A stretch of DNA of 37,444 bases from Methylococcales bacterium (GCA_026399075.1 JAPLRR010000093.1:1-37444); one strand, 5' to 3'. Counted from the stretch's first letter, positions 17,077-25,369 are shown. Program-made: numbers and translations. Notes: generated by a model not told the origin, from the letters alone.

Positions 17077-17592
17077 ATGACAAATAATGATATTAATTTT
17101 GAAATATCTGACGACTGCCCAGAAGAAACCGTAGAACAGTTCAAAAATTACGTTGCAGCATTTGAGCAAGCTACATGGCGGCAACCTTTTGAAATCCTAA
17201 TTCAATCGGGCATTTCTTTACCGTCCGCAAACGAGCTGCCAGAGACAGAACTCAGTGCAAAATTAGCGGAAGTCATAAACGCGCTTTCCTTATTGGCTAT
17301 CTACTTGGAAAATACAGACCATTTGAGTGACCGTGAGCTATACACCCTGCTTTATGAGGATATTTTGCAGGAAGAGACCGTTGTTCAATCTGGCGATATG
17401 ATGAACCTAAACTGTCACATTGATTTGATTGGTAGCGGTAGCGAAGCAGATACCGAAATTTATCTGACGTATTATGCTGATGATAATGACCGTGCATATT
17501 GGCTTAAAGAGTTTCCTGACCATGTCCTACCCAAGCACGAACCGCTGCCGTTTAATCGTGACCGCCATTTACCGAAGCCATATAGTGCATAG
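17077..17592 (+). CDS. Hypothetical protein, acidic and soluble
   Basis: The 171-residue protein has no signal peptide or membrane segment. It is rich in Asp and Glu (for example DDCPEETVEQF near the N-terminus, YYADDNDRAYW at about 142-152). Its central helical part (about 55-95) contains ELYTLLYEDIL. ATG 17077 follows a clear AAGGAG seven bases upstream, so the start is firm. It stands alone between a PIN remnant and psiE. I do not recognise its family. Confidence 0.72.
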   Translation: MTNNDINFEISDDCPEETVEQFKNYVAAFEQATWRQPFEILIQSGISLPSANELPETELSAKLAEVINALSLLAIYLENTDHLSDRELYTLLYEDILQEETVVQSGDMMNLNCHIDLIGSGSEADTEIYLTYYADDNDRAYWLKEFPDHVLPKHEPLPFNRDRHLPKPYSA

Positions 17593-17762
17593 GTTGGAAT
17601 GAGCGACGAACCCAAGCTTATATCGGTCACTCGCTGGGGTTACCGAAGATAGAATGGGCAATAGTGCCAATCTATTACGGCGGCTGCAACCCCCTGTTCT
17701 GCACAAAGCAGCCAAACCTTATTGTTTAAACTGCTTGCTAGGCAGATAGGCATTAGCCCAAC

Positions 17763-18212
17763 CTAGGGCTGTTCTGGTTTATCTGACGGTAGAGCGCGGT
17801 TTTCTTCAGGACAGCCATAATTTTTTGCCGTATACGATAAAATAAAAATGGCGACGCTTAACAAGCCTATCGCCACTGTAATGCTCAGCAATAAATAAAG
17901 GTGGAAACTATCCGTCACTTTTTGCACATCGATGACCAAATGCCGTGACAAGGCGGTAATGGCAATATAAATCAGGTATTGCACGGGCAAGCGGTGGGTT
18001 TTGAAGTAAATGCCCACCATCGCGCCCAGCTCCAGGTAAATAAACAACAGCAGGATGTCTTCTAAGGTGGCATGGCCAGTTTCTATCATCAGCAAATATT
18101 CATGTACCGCCGACCAAACGATGGTGGCACCAATGCCAAACAAGGCCAAGTAATGGAACACATCCACCAAACCATCGCCTAGCTTGTTAATGAGTATGAT
18201 TTTCTGCTTCAT
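17763..18212 (-). CDS. psiE: PsiE-family membrane protein
   Basis: The 149-residue protein has four hydrophobic segments (about 18-40, 52-70, 78-95, 102-125). It has the PsiE features ILLLFIYLELGAMVGIYFKT and LPVQYLIYIAITALSRHL. PsiE is named for phosphate-starvation induction in E. coli, and its molecular role is not known. It lies about 90 bp after cydX on the same strand and might be transcribed from the cyd operon by read-through. The spacing suggests a separate unit. Confidence 0.85.
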   Translation of the reverse strand: MKQKIILINKLGDGLVDVFHYLALFGIGATIVWSAVHEYLLMIETGHATLEDILLLFIYLELGAMVGIYFKTHRLPVQYLIYIAITALSRHLVIDVQKVTDSFHLYLLLSITVAIGLLSVAIFILSYTAKNYGCPEENRALPSDKPEQP

Positions 18213-18299
18213 AAGGCCATGCCTTTATAGTTGTTTTAGCTGTTAAAGCGTTCATGCGGTTCTGCGGTTAAGTCCGCCCCGCCCGCATGAAAGCACACA

Positions 18300-18398
18300 T
18301 CAATGGTCAGTCTCGTCGTTCAATTCTAACCATAAGGTATTGATAATGGCCAATGAACACGCCAAACCGACCCCTAAAATCCAAGCGAAATACCACAT
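18300..18398 (-). CDS. cydX: Cytochrome bd small subunit CydX
   Basis: This 32-residue protein starts MWYFAWILGVGLACSLAIIN and ends ELNDETDH. The MWYFAWILG-GLA start is diagnostic of CydX, a single-helix subunit that stabilises the haem site of bd-type oxidase. An SD CAGGAG precedes ATG 18398, and the gene begins 12 bp after the cydB stop. Only about 100 bases long, it is easily missed by gene callers. It completes the cydPABX operon. Confidence 0.93.
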   Translation of the reverse strand: MWYFAWILGVGLACSLAIINTLWLELNDETDH

Positions 18399-18410
18399 AC
18401 TAGTCTCCTG

Positions 18411-19550
18411 TTAATATAAGACGTGCGAATTGTTTTGAATGTCTGCGACGGTCACTTTGCCGCGCATGACGCGATATACCCAAGTGGTGTATGCCATTAC
18501 CACGGGCATTAATATGACGGCGGCAAACAACAGCATTTTCAGGGTGTAATGGCTGGCGCTGGCATCCCACACCGTTAAGCTGCTGGTTGCTTGGGTGCTG
18601 GAAGGCATGACGAACGGGAACATAGACCCCGCCGCCGTTATTATTACGGCAATCACCACCAGGCAGCTCGCCAAAAATGCCCAGCCAGTATGGCGTTTAG
18701 CCGTCAACAACACGATGATGCCCGCGCCACCCAGGGCCAATACCGGTGCCACCAACAAATACGGGTAAAGGCTATAGTTGGCTAGCCACAAGCCCGTAGA
18801 TTTGTTGACGGTTTTGGCCAGCACGGCATTAACGCCCTTGGTATCAATGGCGGAACTGACCTGATAACCGTCCAAGCCATAAGCCAACCAAATACCTGCG
18901 GCAATAAAGCTGAGGCTAAAGATCACACTAGCCCAAATAATGACCACCCGCGCCCGTTTTGCAATCACGCCTTCCGTGCGCCAATGCAGGAACACCGCGC
19001 CGTGTAAGGCAAGTAAAGCAACCCCTACCACGACGGTCAGCAAGGCAAAGGGTTGGAACAAGCCCCAAAAACTGCCAGTATAAAATGACCGCAAATCGGC
19101 ATCGATATAAAAAGGTAAGCCTATCATTAAATTGCCCGCCGCCAAGCTTAAGACCACCGCAGGCACCGCGCCCCCGGCAAATAAAGCCCAATCCCACGCG
19201 GCACGCCATTCTGGGTTGCTTAATTTGCTGCGGTAATCAAACCCAACCGGGCGCAATAACAAACCAAACAACAACAGTAACATCCCCGAATACAGCCCCG
19301 AAAAAAGCGTCGCATAAACAATAGACCAAGCCCCAAACGCAATGCCACCCAAGGTGATAAGCCAGGTTTGGTTGCCTTCCCAAGTGGGGCCTATGGTGTT
19401 GAGCAACACCCGCCGCTCGTCATCGGATTTACCAATAAACGGCAGCAAAAAGCCGATGCCCAAATCAAAACCATCCATGACGGCAAAGCCACAAACCATA
19501 AACACCAGCAGCGCCCACCAAATAAGTCTCAAGCTTTCGTAATCAAACAT
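18411..19550 (-). CDS. cydB: Cytochrome bd ubiquinol oxidase subunit II
   Basis: The 379-residue protein starts MFDYESLRLIWWALLVFMVC. It has the CydB motifs GFAVMDGFDLGIGFLLPFIG and GPTWEGNQTWLITLGG and eight or more membrane helices. It is the second core subunit of the bd-type quinol:O2 oxidoreductase, which reduces oxygen to water with high affinity in the inner membrane. ATG 19550 lies inside the 3' end of cydA (8-bp overlap) behind GGAG. A longer frame to a TTG at 19571 is not needed. Operon order is cydP-cydA-cydB-cydX. Confidence 0.96.
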   Translation of the reverse strand: MFDYESLRLIWWALLVFMVCGFAVMDGFDLGIGFLLPFIGKSDDERRVLLNTIGPTWEGNQTWLITLGGIAFGAWSIVYATLFSGLYSGMLLLLFGLLLRPVGFDYRSKLSNPEWRAAWDWALFAGGAVPAVVLSLAAGNLMIGLPFYIDADLRSFYTGSFWGLFQPFALLTVVVGVALLALHGAVFLHWRTEGVIAKRARVVIIWASVIFSLSFIAAGIWLAYGLDGYQVSSAIDTKGVNAVLAKTVNKSTGLWLANYSLYPYLLVAPVLALGGAGIIVLLTAKRHTGWAFLASCLVVIAVIITAAGSMFPFVMPSSTQATSSLTVWDASASHYTLKMLLFAAVILMPVVMAYTTWVYRVMRGKVTVADIQNNSHVLY

Positions 19551-21108
19551 GATTGGCTCCAATTTCTTCAAAATGATAACGGCCTGTATGTAAACTGCTA
19601 GGCCCTAAACGGACATACTTGAGCATCAAAAACAACTCAATGACCAGTAAGGTGGTATAAAACACAAAGAACCCCACCAAACTCAAGTACAACTGCCCGG
19701 CGTCCACGCTGGATGTGCTTAAATGAGTGGGTAAAATCCCCGCAATCGTCCATGGTTGCCGTCCGTATTCGGCGACCACCCAACCCAATTCACTAGCTAT
19801 CCACGGCAAAGGCATCCCATAAAAGGCCAAGCGTAATAACCAGCGTTGTTTGTGCGCGGTGCGTTTGGCATTAAAGTAAAACGATGCTGTAAAAATAAAT
19901 AACATCAACACTCCGCACAATACCATGCCCCGAAACGTCCAAAACATCGGCGCAACTTTGGGGATGGAGTGGCGGGTGGCATCTTCGATTTGTTCAGGGG
20001 TAGCATCAACCACTTTGTCGGTATAGCGTTTTAACAGCAAACCGTAACCTAAATCAGCTTTATGGCTGGCAAATGCCGCTTGCGCAGTGCTGTCTTGCTT
20101 ATTGGTACGCATTTTTTGCAGATTGTCATAGGCAATCATGCCGCTTTTGATGCGCTCACGGTTGTTGTTAAGGATATCTTTAATGCCGATCAGTGGCTCA
20201 TCGATTGAGCGCGTGGCGATCACCCCCAAAATCCACGGGAAAGTGACGGCATAATGCGTGGTCATGGTGTCCTCATCCGGCAAACCGATCAAGGTAAAGG
20301 CGGCCGGGGCGGGTTCGGTTTCCCATTCGGCTTCAATGGCGGCAAGCTTTGCCTTTTGGACTTCGCCCACGGTATAACCGCTTTCATCACCCAATACAAT
20401 CACCGACAATATTGAAGCCAAGCCAAAGCCTGCGGCAATACGGAATGAACGTCGGGCAAACGCAACATCCCTATTCCTCAGTAAATAATAGGCACTGATG
20501 CCCAACACAAACATCGATCCTGTCACATAACCGGCAGCGACCGTGTGGACAAATTTAACTTGGGCAATCGGGTTAAAAAACAAGTCGCTGAAACTGGTCA
20601 GTTCCATACGCATGGTTTCGTAGTTAAATTCAGCCCCGACCGGGTGTTGCATCCAGCCATTGGCAATTAATATCCACAATGCCGACAAGCTGGTGCCTAA
20701 GGCCAGCAACCACGTGATGCCCAGGTGTTGCAGCTTGCTTAAGCGCTCCCAGCCAAAAAAGAACAGGCCGACAAAAGTGGATTCCAAAAAGAACGCCATC
20801 ATGCCTTCAATCGCCAGCGGCATACCAAATACATCACCGACATAATGCGAGTAATAGGCCCAGTTAGTGCCAAACTGAAACTCCATGGTGATGCCTGTGG
20901 TGACACCCATGGCGAAATTAATGCCGAATAATTTGCCCCAAAACCGGGTCATGTCTTTATAGATAGGGCGACCCGACATCACATAAACCGATTCCATAAT
21001 CGCCAATAAAAACGACAGCCCTAAGGTCAGCGGCACAAACAAAAAATGGTAGAGCGCGGTCAGCGCAAACTGGAGTCTGGACAACTCCACGACAGTATCA
21101 GTAATCAT
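19543..21108 (-). CDS. cydA: Cytochrome bd ubiquinol oxidase subunit I
   Basis: From ATG 21108 the protein has 521 residues. It starts MITDTVVELSRLQFALTALY with the haem-ligand histidine following (His21). It contains the quinol-binding Q-loop region and the signature EYGRQPW (about 444-452). An SD AGGAG sits 6 bases before this ATG, so the extended frame to 21234 is rejected. CydA binds haems b558, b595 and d and oxidises quinol. Its start overlaps the end of the cydP-like gene by 11 bp and its end overlaps cydB, so the operon is translationally coupled. Transcription is probably sigma-54 dependent (promoter at 21441-21460). Confidence 0.96.
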   Translation of the reverse strand: MITDTVVELSRLQFALTALYHFLFVPLTLGLSFLLAIMESVYVMSGRPIYKDMTRFWGKLFGINFAMGVTTGITMEFQFGTNWAYYSHYVGDVFGMPLAIEGMMAFFLESTFVGLFFFGWERLSKLQHLGITWLLALGTSLSALWILIANGWMQHPVGAEFNYETMRMELTSFSDLFFNPIAQVKFVHTVAAGYVTGSMFVLGISAYYLLRNRDVAFARRSFRIAAGFGLASILSVIVLGDESGYTVGEVQKAKLAAIEAEWETEPAPAAFTLIGLPDEDTMTTHYAVTFPWILGVIATRSIDEPLIGIKDILNNNRERIKSGMIAYDNLQKMRTNKQDSTAQAAFASHKADLGYGLLLKRYTDKVVDATPEQIEDATRHSIPKVAPMFWTFRGMVLCGVLMLFIFTASFYFNAKRTAHKQRWLLRLAFYGMPLPWIASELGWVVAEYGRQPWTIAGILPTHLSTSSVDAGQLYLSLVGFFVFYTTLLVIELFLMLKYVRLGPSSLHTGRYHFEEIGANHV

Positions 21109-21385
21109 AACGGCTCCTAAGGCGGGTTGACTGGGCTGTGCCGAAAATTGCCCTTTCTGTGGGCAACGGATTGGAGATTCCAAACAGTTTTTCAGCAATG
21201 ATGGGGGCATTAACAGGCTGTTTTTGGCCAGCAAAAAATAGCCACCATAATGCCCATAACAGTAAAAACTTAAGCAACACGGCCGCCGTTATTTCCAAAC
21301 CAAACGCCAGCGAATAGCGGTCCATTTGTTTGGCTAGCCAGGCGCGGGGCGGCATGGCAGGGGGTTTAATAGTAGTGTTCATCAT
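21098..21385 (-). CDS. cydP: CydP-like small membrane subunit of bd oxidase
   Basis: The 95-residue protein has an N-terminal basic segment, then LAFGLEITAAVLLKFLLLWA and LWWLFFAGQKQP, which form one membrane helix. A soluble tail of about 38 residues follows. The position directly ahead of cydA and the pattern LKFLLLWALWWLFFAG match the small CydP family found before cydAB in many proteobacteria. Two adjacent ATGs (21385 and 21382) are possible starts. It is the first gene of the operon, about 50 bases after the predicted transcription start. The symbol is less certain than the association with bd oxidase. Confidence 0.68.
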   Translation of the reverse strand: MMNTTIKPPAMPPRAWLAKQMDRYSLAFGLEITAAVLLKFLLLWALWWLFFAGQKQPVNAPIIAEKLFGISNPLPTERAIFGTAQSTRLRSRYDY

Positions 21386-21440
21386 CGTCTCTTATCGAAA
21401 TTAGGGGATGTTGGGCAGGTTTTTTTGTTTCCCTTAGATC

Positions 21441-21460
21441 AAAAGCAAGGCTTATGCCAA
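21441..21460 (-). promoter_or_regulatory. Sigma-54 promoter of the cydPABX operon
   Basis: The minus strand reads TTGGCATAAGCCTTGCTTTT. It has the -24 GG and -12 GC elements exactly 10 bases apart, matching TGGCAC-N5-TTGC with one substitution. The start would fall near 21430, about 45 bases before the cydP ATG. An enhancer-binding protein gene nearby supports the call. Confidence 0.8.
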
Positions 21461-21531
21461 TATCTACTTTTTCGATGAAGACTTTGTTTTATTGGCTAAA
21501 ACACTGTCATTCCGTTGTAAAAGGCAATAGA

Positions 21532-21571
21532 ATGTTTCATTTAATGTTTCAATGAAACTATACTGTTTCAT
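21532..21571 (-). promoter_or_regulatory. Probable upstream activator sites (TGTTTCA repeats)
   Basis: Four copies of TGTTTCA or its complement lie in 40 bp: ATGTTTCAT (21532-21540), the palindrome GTTTCAATGAAAC (21546-21558) and CTGTTTCAT (21563-21571). They are 70-110 bp upstream of the sigma-54 promoter, the usual distance for an enhancer. The likely ligand is the Fis-type regulator at 22817-24148. Confidence 0.6.
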
Positions 21572-21633
21572 AGCTGTGCCATTAAGCCGACTTCCGGTTA
21601 ACACTTAACCAATACCACATTGGTTTGAAATTT

Positions 21634-21742
21634 GTAGATCTACGTAACTTCTAATTAGTGACAGGATAAAGACCTGCGAGGTTTATAAAACCTCGCAGGT
21701 CTGCTGCTATTGCCTATAACTAATGAGAAGTTACAGCTCTAC
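21634..21742. repeat. Nested palindromic element (about 109 bp)
   Basis: The outer arms GTAACTTCTAATTAGT (21644-21659) and ACTAATGAGAAGTTAC (21719-21734) pair at 15 of 16 positions, with weaker pairing outside them. Inside is a perfect 14-base stem GACCTGCGAGGTTT (21671-21684) with loop ATA. It lies between the cyd control region and the regulator relic, has no coding content, and looks like a small mobile palindrome. Confidence 0.65.
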
Positions 21743-21799
21743 ACCGCACAACCATGATTCAAACAAAGTAACGATGAAACATCCTAAGAAAGCTTAGCC

Positions 21800-21826
21800 A
21801 TGACCCCAGCGCTTGACTATTTAACC
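21800..21826 (+). pseudogene. Relic of the 5' end of a second regulator gene
   Basis: The plus strand encodes MTPALDYLT, matching the first nine residues of the regulator at 22817 (MNPSLDYLT). DNA identity is 23 of 27 bases, including 14 in a row (21812-21825 = 22829-22842). After that the similarity stops. Both starts have a TGTTTCA or TGAAACA about 20 bp upstream. It is probably what remains of a paralogue or of the original divergent start. Confidence 0.5.
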
Positions 21827-22112
21827 CTTAAGATGTATCAATGTAAGGCGGATTCACCTCTCTCCAGCGGAGCTTCGCCCCGCTGAACTTTGTGTTAAGG
21901 CCCATGCAAGGAATTGGAATTTATAAATGCTAAGGGATATAAAAATCGAAAATAAAGCCAAGTCTGACAGATACCGTATACAATCCACTTAGGGGGATGA
22001 TAATTTACAGCCACTGCCCTAGAAAATTAATTTCATAGGGAATAAGTTAGTATTTTCTGCTTCCTTTATGGAAATAATAATTAAGTAATTGCTTGCCGCT
22101 AGAGGTTTGATG

Positions 22113-22370
22113 ATGACTACAAATACCTTGATTGAAACACATGTTGATAGTTATGTGAAAGATGAAGCTGCCATTGTATTGGCTACGATGGGATTAACCA
22201 TTTCTGATGCTATTCGTCTCATGCTCATTAAAGTAGCACATGACCACAAGCTACCTTTTGATGAATTTATCCCTAACGCTAATACTATCAACGCAATGGA
22301 AGAAGCCAGGGCGGGCCAATTGCAAACATCAGAAACCATAGAGCAATTTATGGTTGTTATGAAGTCATAA
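22113..22370 (+). CDS. RelB/DinJ-family antitoxin
   Basis: The 85-residue protein begins MTTNTLIETHVDSYVKDEAA. It has the ribbon-helix-helix pattern of RelB/DinJ (VLATMGLTISDAIRLMLIKV) and a charged C-terminal tail that would wrap the toxin. Of two consecutive ATGs (22110, 22113), the second has the better spacing to AGAGG. The stop is directly followed by the toxin ATG with no gap. By family it represses its own promoter and neutralises the YafQ-like RNase. The pair sits inside the segment separating the cyd promoter from its likely regulator. Confidence 0.87.
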   Translation: MTTNTLIETHVDSYVKDEAAIVLATMGLTISDAIRLMLIKVAHDHKLPFDEFIPNANTINAMEEARAGQLQTSETIEQFMVVMKS

Positions 22371-22634
22371 ATGAGAAAAATTGAGTGGACTACTGCTTTT
22401 AAAAGGGATTTTAAAAAAATAGCTACGTTTGAATCGGCTTTTATTGAAGGTCTCTGGAAATTAGCTAACGATGAACCCTTACCAGAAAAGTTTTGTGACC
22501 ATGCGCTAACTGGAGAATGGAAGGACTTTCGAGATTGCCATATTCGCCCTGATTTGATTTTAATCTATCGAAAACCAAACACCACTTGTCTTCAATTGGT
22601 TCGTCTCGGCTCCCATTCAGAGCTTGGTCTTTAA
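22371..22634 (+). CDS. YafQ-family mRNA interferase toxin
   Basis: The 87-residue protein has the RelE/YafQ fold signature: FKRDFKKI near the N-terminus, LPEKFCDHALTGEWKDFRDC (about 37-56), HIRPDLILIYRK, and the terminal LVRLGSHSELGL. The histidines and aspartates used by YafQ for ribosome-dependent mRNA cleavage are present (DHAL, DCHI, GSHSEL). It is translationally coupled to the antitoxin. The frame is intact, so the module is probably functional. Confidence 0.88.
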   Translation: MRKIEWTTAFKRDFKKIATFESAFIEGLWKLANDEPLPEKFCDHALTGEWKDFRDCHIRPDLILIYRKPNTTCLQLVRLGSHSELGL

Positions 22635-22660
22635 CGGGCATCGTTAGCTTGCCACATTTT

Positions 22661-22787
22661 GGGTTGTTGCGGCGGGGTGCGACATTTGAAATACCCTCAC
22701 CCTAACCCTCTCCCAAAGGGAGAGGGAACTTTGTGTCGCCTTACAAACTTCGTACTCTATATTTCTGGATCCCCGCCGCAACAACCC
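22661..22787. repeat. Nested palindromic element (127 bp) ahead of the regulator
   Basis: Outer arms of 17 bases match perfectly (GGGTTGTTGCGGCGGGG at 22661-22677 and its complement at 22771-22787). Inside are GCGACA/TGTCGC and a central CCCTCTCCC-AAA-GGGAGAGGG-type stem (22706-22726). The element ends 29 bp before the regulator ATG and may affect its expression. It has no reading frame of its own. Confidence 0.72.
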
Positions 22788-22816
22788 TGTTTCAAATAAC
22801 TTACCGATGCAACGCC

Positions 22817-24148
22817 ATGAACCCATCCCTTGACTATTTAACAAACAATGCCGCTTGGCTAGCCCAAGACAGCCAAACCCTGTTATTTAAGCTGCTGGCC
22901 TTATGCGGCAACGCCTCTATCTACCTCGTGGATGGCGAGCAGCAAGTTATGTATTGGGGCGATGGCATGGTGCGCTTAACCGGATTACCTGCGGAAGACA
23001 TGCTGGGACAAACCTGCCCTGCCCCTTACAGGATAATTGCAACTGACGGCGAGCAGGCACAATCCCTCATGGTTGCCGGGCATCAGGTCAATAAAACAGC
23101 ACGGCAATTACACCATAACAATGGTGTGTTTTGGGGGGCGATCGGCATCTTGGAGTTGGCTACTGAAGCCGTTAAAGACCTTGATGAAACTAACAAATCC
23201 GATCCCCGCAACCAAAATTTCCATGGTCTGTTAAGCCGTTCCCCTGCGATGCGCCATATATTCCAGATCATTGAAAACGCCGCCCAAACCGAAGCGACAG
23301 TGTTGGTGCGTGGCGAAAGCGGTGCGGGTAAAGAGTTGGTTGCCAAGGCCATACACAAGCTAAGCGCCAGACAAAAAGCCCCATTTTTGGCGATCAATTG
23401 TGCGGCCCTGTCCAGCAATCTGCTCGAAAGCGAATTGTTCGGGCATGTGCGCGGAGCGTTTACTGGGGCCATTAAAGATCATCAGGGTTTGTTCCAACGT
23501 GCCCATGGCGGCACTTTATTTTTGGATGAAGTGGCTGAATTGCCTTTGGAGTTACAGGCGAAATTGCTGCGTGTGCTGCAAGAGCGCAATTATATCCCCG
23601 TGGGCGGCGACCGTTCGATTGCCGTGGATGTGCGCATTGTGGCGGCAACCCACAGATCGTTACGCGAAGAAGTGAAAAACGGGCGCTTTCGGGAAGATTT
23701 GATGTACCGCTTACGGGTTGTCCCTATCTTCATCCCGCCTTTGCGTGACCGCCGTGAAGACATCCCCTTGTTGGTATGGCATTTTATCAATCGGCACAAT
23801 AATGAAAACTTCCGCCGCATCGACAAAATTGATCCACTAGCTATGCGGACATTGTTAGATTACGCGTGGCCCGGCAATATCCGCGAACTGCATAATGTTG
23901 TCGAATATGCTTTCGCCGTTGGCCGTGGCACAACGTTACGCCCTTCCGACTTACCCCCTGAATTTAGGGAAACCCAACCTCCGGCAACCCCATCCACTAT
24001 CCCTGCCGCCCCGGTATTGCCTGTTGACCAAAGCGCCGCCATCTGCCTTGCCTTAGAACAACACCAAGGTAACATTACCGCCGCCGCCAATGCCGTTGGT
24101 ATGAGCCGCGCCACGTTTTGGCGTAAACGTAAACAATATGGATTGTAA
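22817..24148 (+). CDS. Sigma-54-dependent enhancer-binding regulator (PAS-AAA+-Fis)
   Basis: The 443-residue protein starts at ATG 22817 (MNPSLDYLTNNAAWLAQDSQ). A PAS-like sensor covers about 25-115 (IYLVDGEQQVMYWGDGMVRL). The AAA+ domain has Walker A GESGAGKE (166-173), the sigma-54 contact loop GAFTGA (213-218), Walker B TLFLDE (233-238) and FREDLMYRLR with arginine fingers. A Fis-type helix-turn-helix ends the protein (about 408-441). It should open sigma-54 promoters in response to a signal sensed by the PAS domain. The nearest such promoter is that of cydPABX, so redox, oxygen or NO sensing is a reasonable guess. A TGTTTCA lies 22 bp before its own ATG. The frame before 22817 is not used. 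Confidence 0.9.
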   Translation: MNPSLDYLTNNAAWLAQDSQTLLFKLLALCGNASIYLVDGEQQVMYWGDGMVRLTGLPAEDMLGQTCPAPYRIIATDGEQAQSLMVAGHQVNKTARQLHHNNGVFWGAIGILELATEAVKDLDETNKSDPRNQNFHGLLSRSPAMRHIFQIIENAAQTEATVLVRGESGAGKELVAKAIHKLSARQKAPFLAINCAALSSNLLESELFGHVRGAFTGAIKDHQGLFQRAHGGTLFLDEVAELPLELQAKLLRVLQERNYIPVGGDRSIAVDVRIVAATHRSLREEVKNGRFREDLMYRLRVVPIFIPPLRDRREDIPLLVWHFINRHNNENFRRIDKIDPLAMRTLLDYAWPGNIRELHNVVEYAFAVGRGTTLRPSDLPPEFRETQPPATPSTIPAAPVLPVDQSAAICLALEQHQGNITAAANAVGMSRATFWRKRKQYGL

Positions 24149-24163
24149 GTCTGGCCGCCGCAA

Positions 24164-25369
24164 CTACTCATGCCGCAAGGCATCAATAGGATCTAACTGT
24201 GCCGCCTTACGGGCAGGAAAATAACCAAACACCACGCCGACACTGGCCGAAAATAAAAAGGCGACCAGCACGATGTCCGCTTGAAACACAAAAGGCACTT
24301 CCAACAACCCGGACAAGGCCACCGACCCCACCAAAGCCAAAGCGATGCCTATCAGCCCGCCCAGTGACGACAGCACCACTGCCTCCACCAAAAACTGCAA
24401 CAGCACTTCGCGCTCCAAAGCACCAATGGCTAGGCGTATACCGATTTCCCGTGTACGTTCGGTGACCGAAACCAGCATGATATTCATAATGCCGATACCG
24501 CCCACCAGTAGGCTAACCGCGCCTACGGCACTCAGCAAACTGGTCATTGTCCGGGTGGTGGTTGACAGCATGGCGGCGATTTCTTTCATATCCAAGACCG
24601 TAAAATTATTGTCCTCATTGGCGGCAAGATGGCGGCGTGAGCGCATCACCCGCTCCAAATCGCTTTTCACCAATTCAGTGTCCACCCCATCATTTACCGA
24701 AACCTTAATCATATTAACTTCCTGATTTCCGGCAATACGGCGCTGATAGGTGCGCAAAGGCACAACAATCAGGTCATCTTGGTCTGAGCCCATGGACGAC
24801 TGGCCTTTGGACTTGAGTAGGCCAATGACGACGCAGGATAATTTCCGCAGCCGGATACGGTTGTTCAAGGGATTTTGCGCACCAAACAGCTTAGTTGCCA
24901 CGGTTTGGCCCAACACACAAACTGCTGAACCCACCCGCGCCTCACTACTGGAAAACAACCGGCCCAGGCCAAGTTGCTGGTTACTGACCGGAAAAAATGC
25001 CTCTGTGCTGCCGGTGACATTCGTAGACCAATTTTCATTGGCATAAATGGCAGTGGTAGAACCCATGGCAACCGGGGCCACTGCCGCCAAACCGGGTATT
25101 TCGCGCATAATGGCTTCTGCATCGGCGACTTTAAACGCCGCCGCACCGGATGTCTGCCCCGGCCCCATCCGTTTTCCCACAGTGACCATCAATAAATTGC
25201 TGCCTAAGCTGGCAATTTGTTCAGTGACTTGTTGAGTTGCACCACCGCCTAAAGTCACCAAGGTAATCACTGCCGACACGCCAATAATAATCCCCAACAT
25301 GGTTAAAATTGACCGCATCACATTACGGCGCAACTCCCTTAAGGCTAAAACAAAGGCATTGCCTAACAT
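24164..25369 (-). CDS. MacB-type ABC transporter permease
   Basis: The 401-residue protein has the FtsX/MacB layout: a first membrane helix (about 20-42, MLGIIIGVSAVITLVTL) and a large periplasmic domain (45-270). Three C-terminal helices follow (about 280-300, 330-355, 365-385). It contains NIMLVSVTERTREIGIRLAIGA and ends PARKAAQLDPIDALRHE, all typical of macrolide/peptide export permeases. Here the ATPase is a separate protein, encoded just upstream with a 7-bp overlap. It is the last gene of a four-gene operon and converges on the regulator gene with a 15-bp gap. Confidence 0.92.
   Translation of the reverse strand: MLGNAFVLALRELRRNVMRSILTMLGIIIGVSAVITLVTLGGGATQQVTEQIASLGSNLLMVTVGKRMGPGQTSGAAAFKVADAEAIMREIPGLAAVAPVAMGSTTAIYANENWSTNVTGSTEAFFPVSNQQLGLGRLFSSSEARVGSAVCVLGQTVATKLFGAQNPLNNRIRLRKLSCVVIGLLKSKGQSSMGSDQDDLIVVPLRTYQRRIAGNQEVNMIKVSVNDGVDTELVKSDLERVMRSRRHLAANEDNNFTVLDMKEIAAMLSTTTRTMTSLLSAVGAVSLLVGGIGIMNIMLVSVTERTREIGIRLAIGALEREVLLQFLVEAVVLSSLGGLIGIALALVGSVALSGLLEVPFVFQADIVLVAFLFSASVGVVFGYFPARKAAQLDPIDALRHE

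Noticed and set aside
21109..21234. 42-residue extension of CydA
   Set aside because: It overlaps the cydP-like gene in another frame; the AGGAG before ATG 21108 decides the start.
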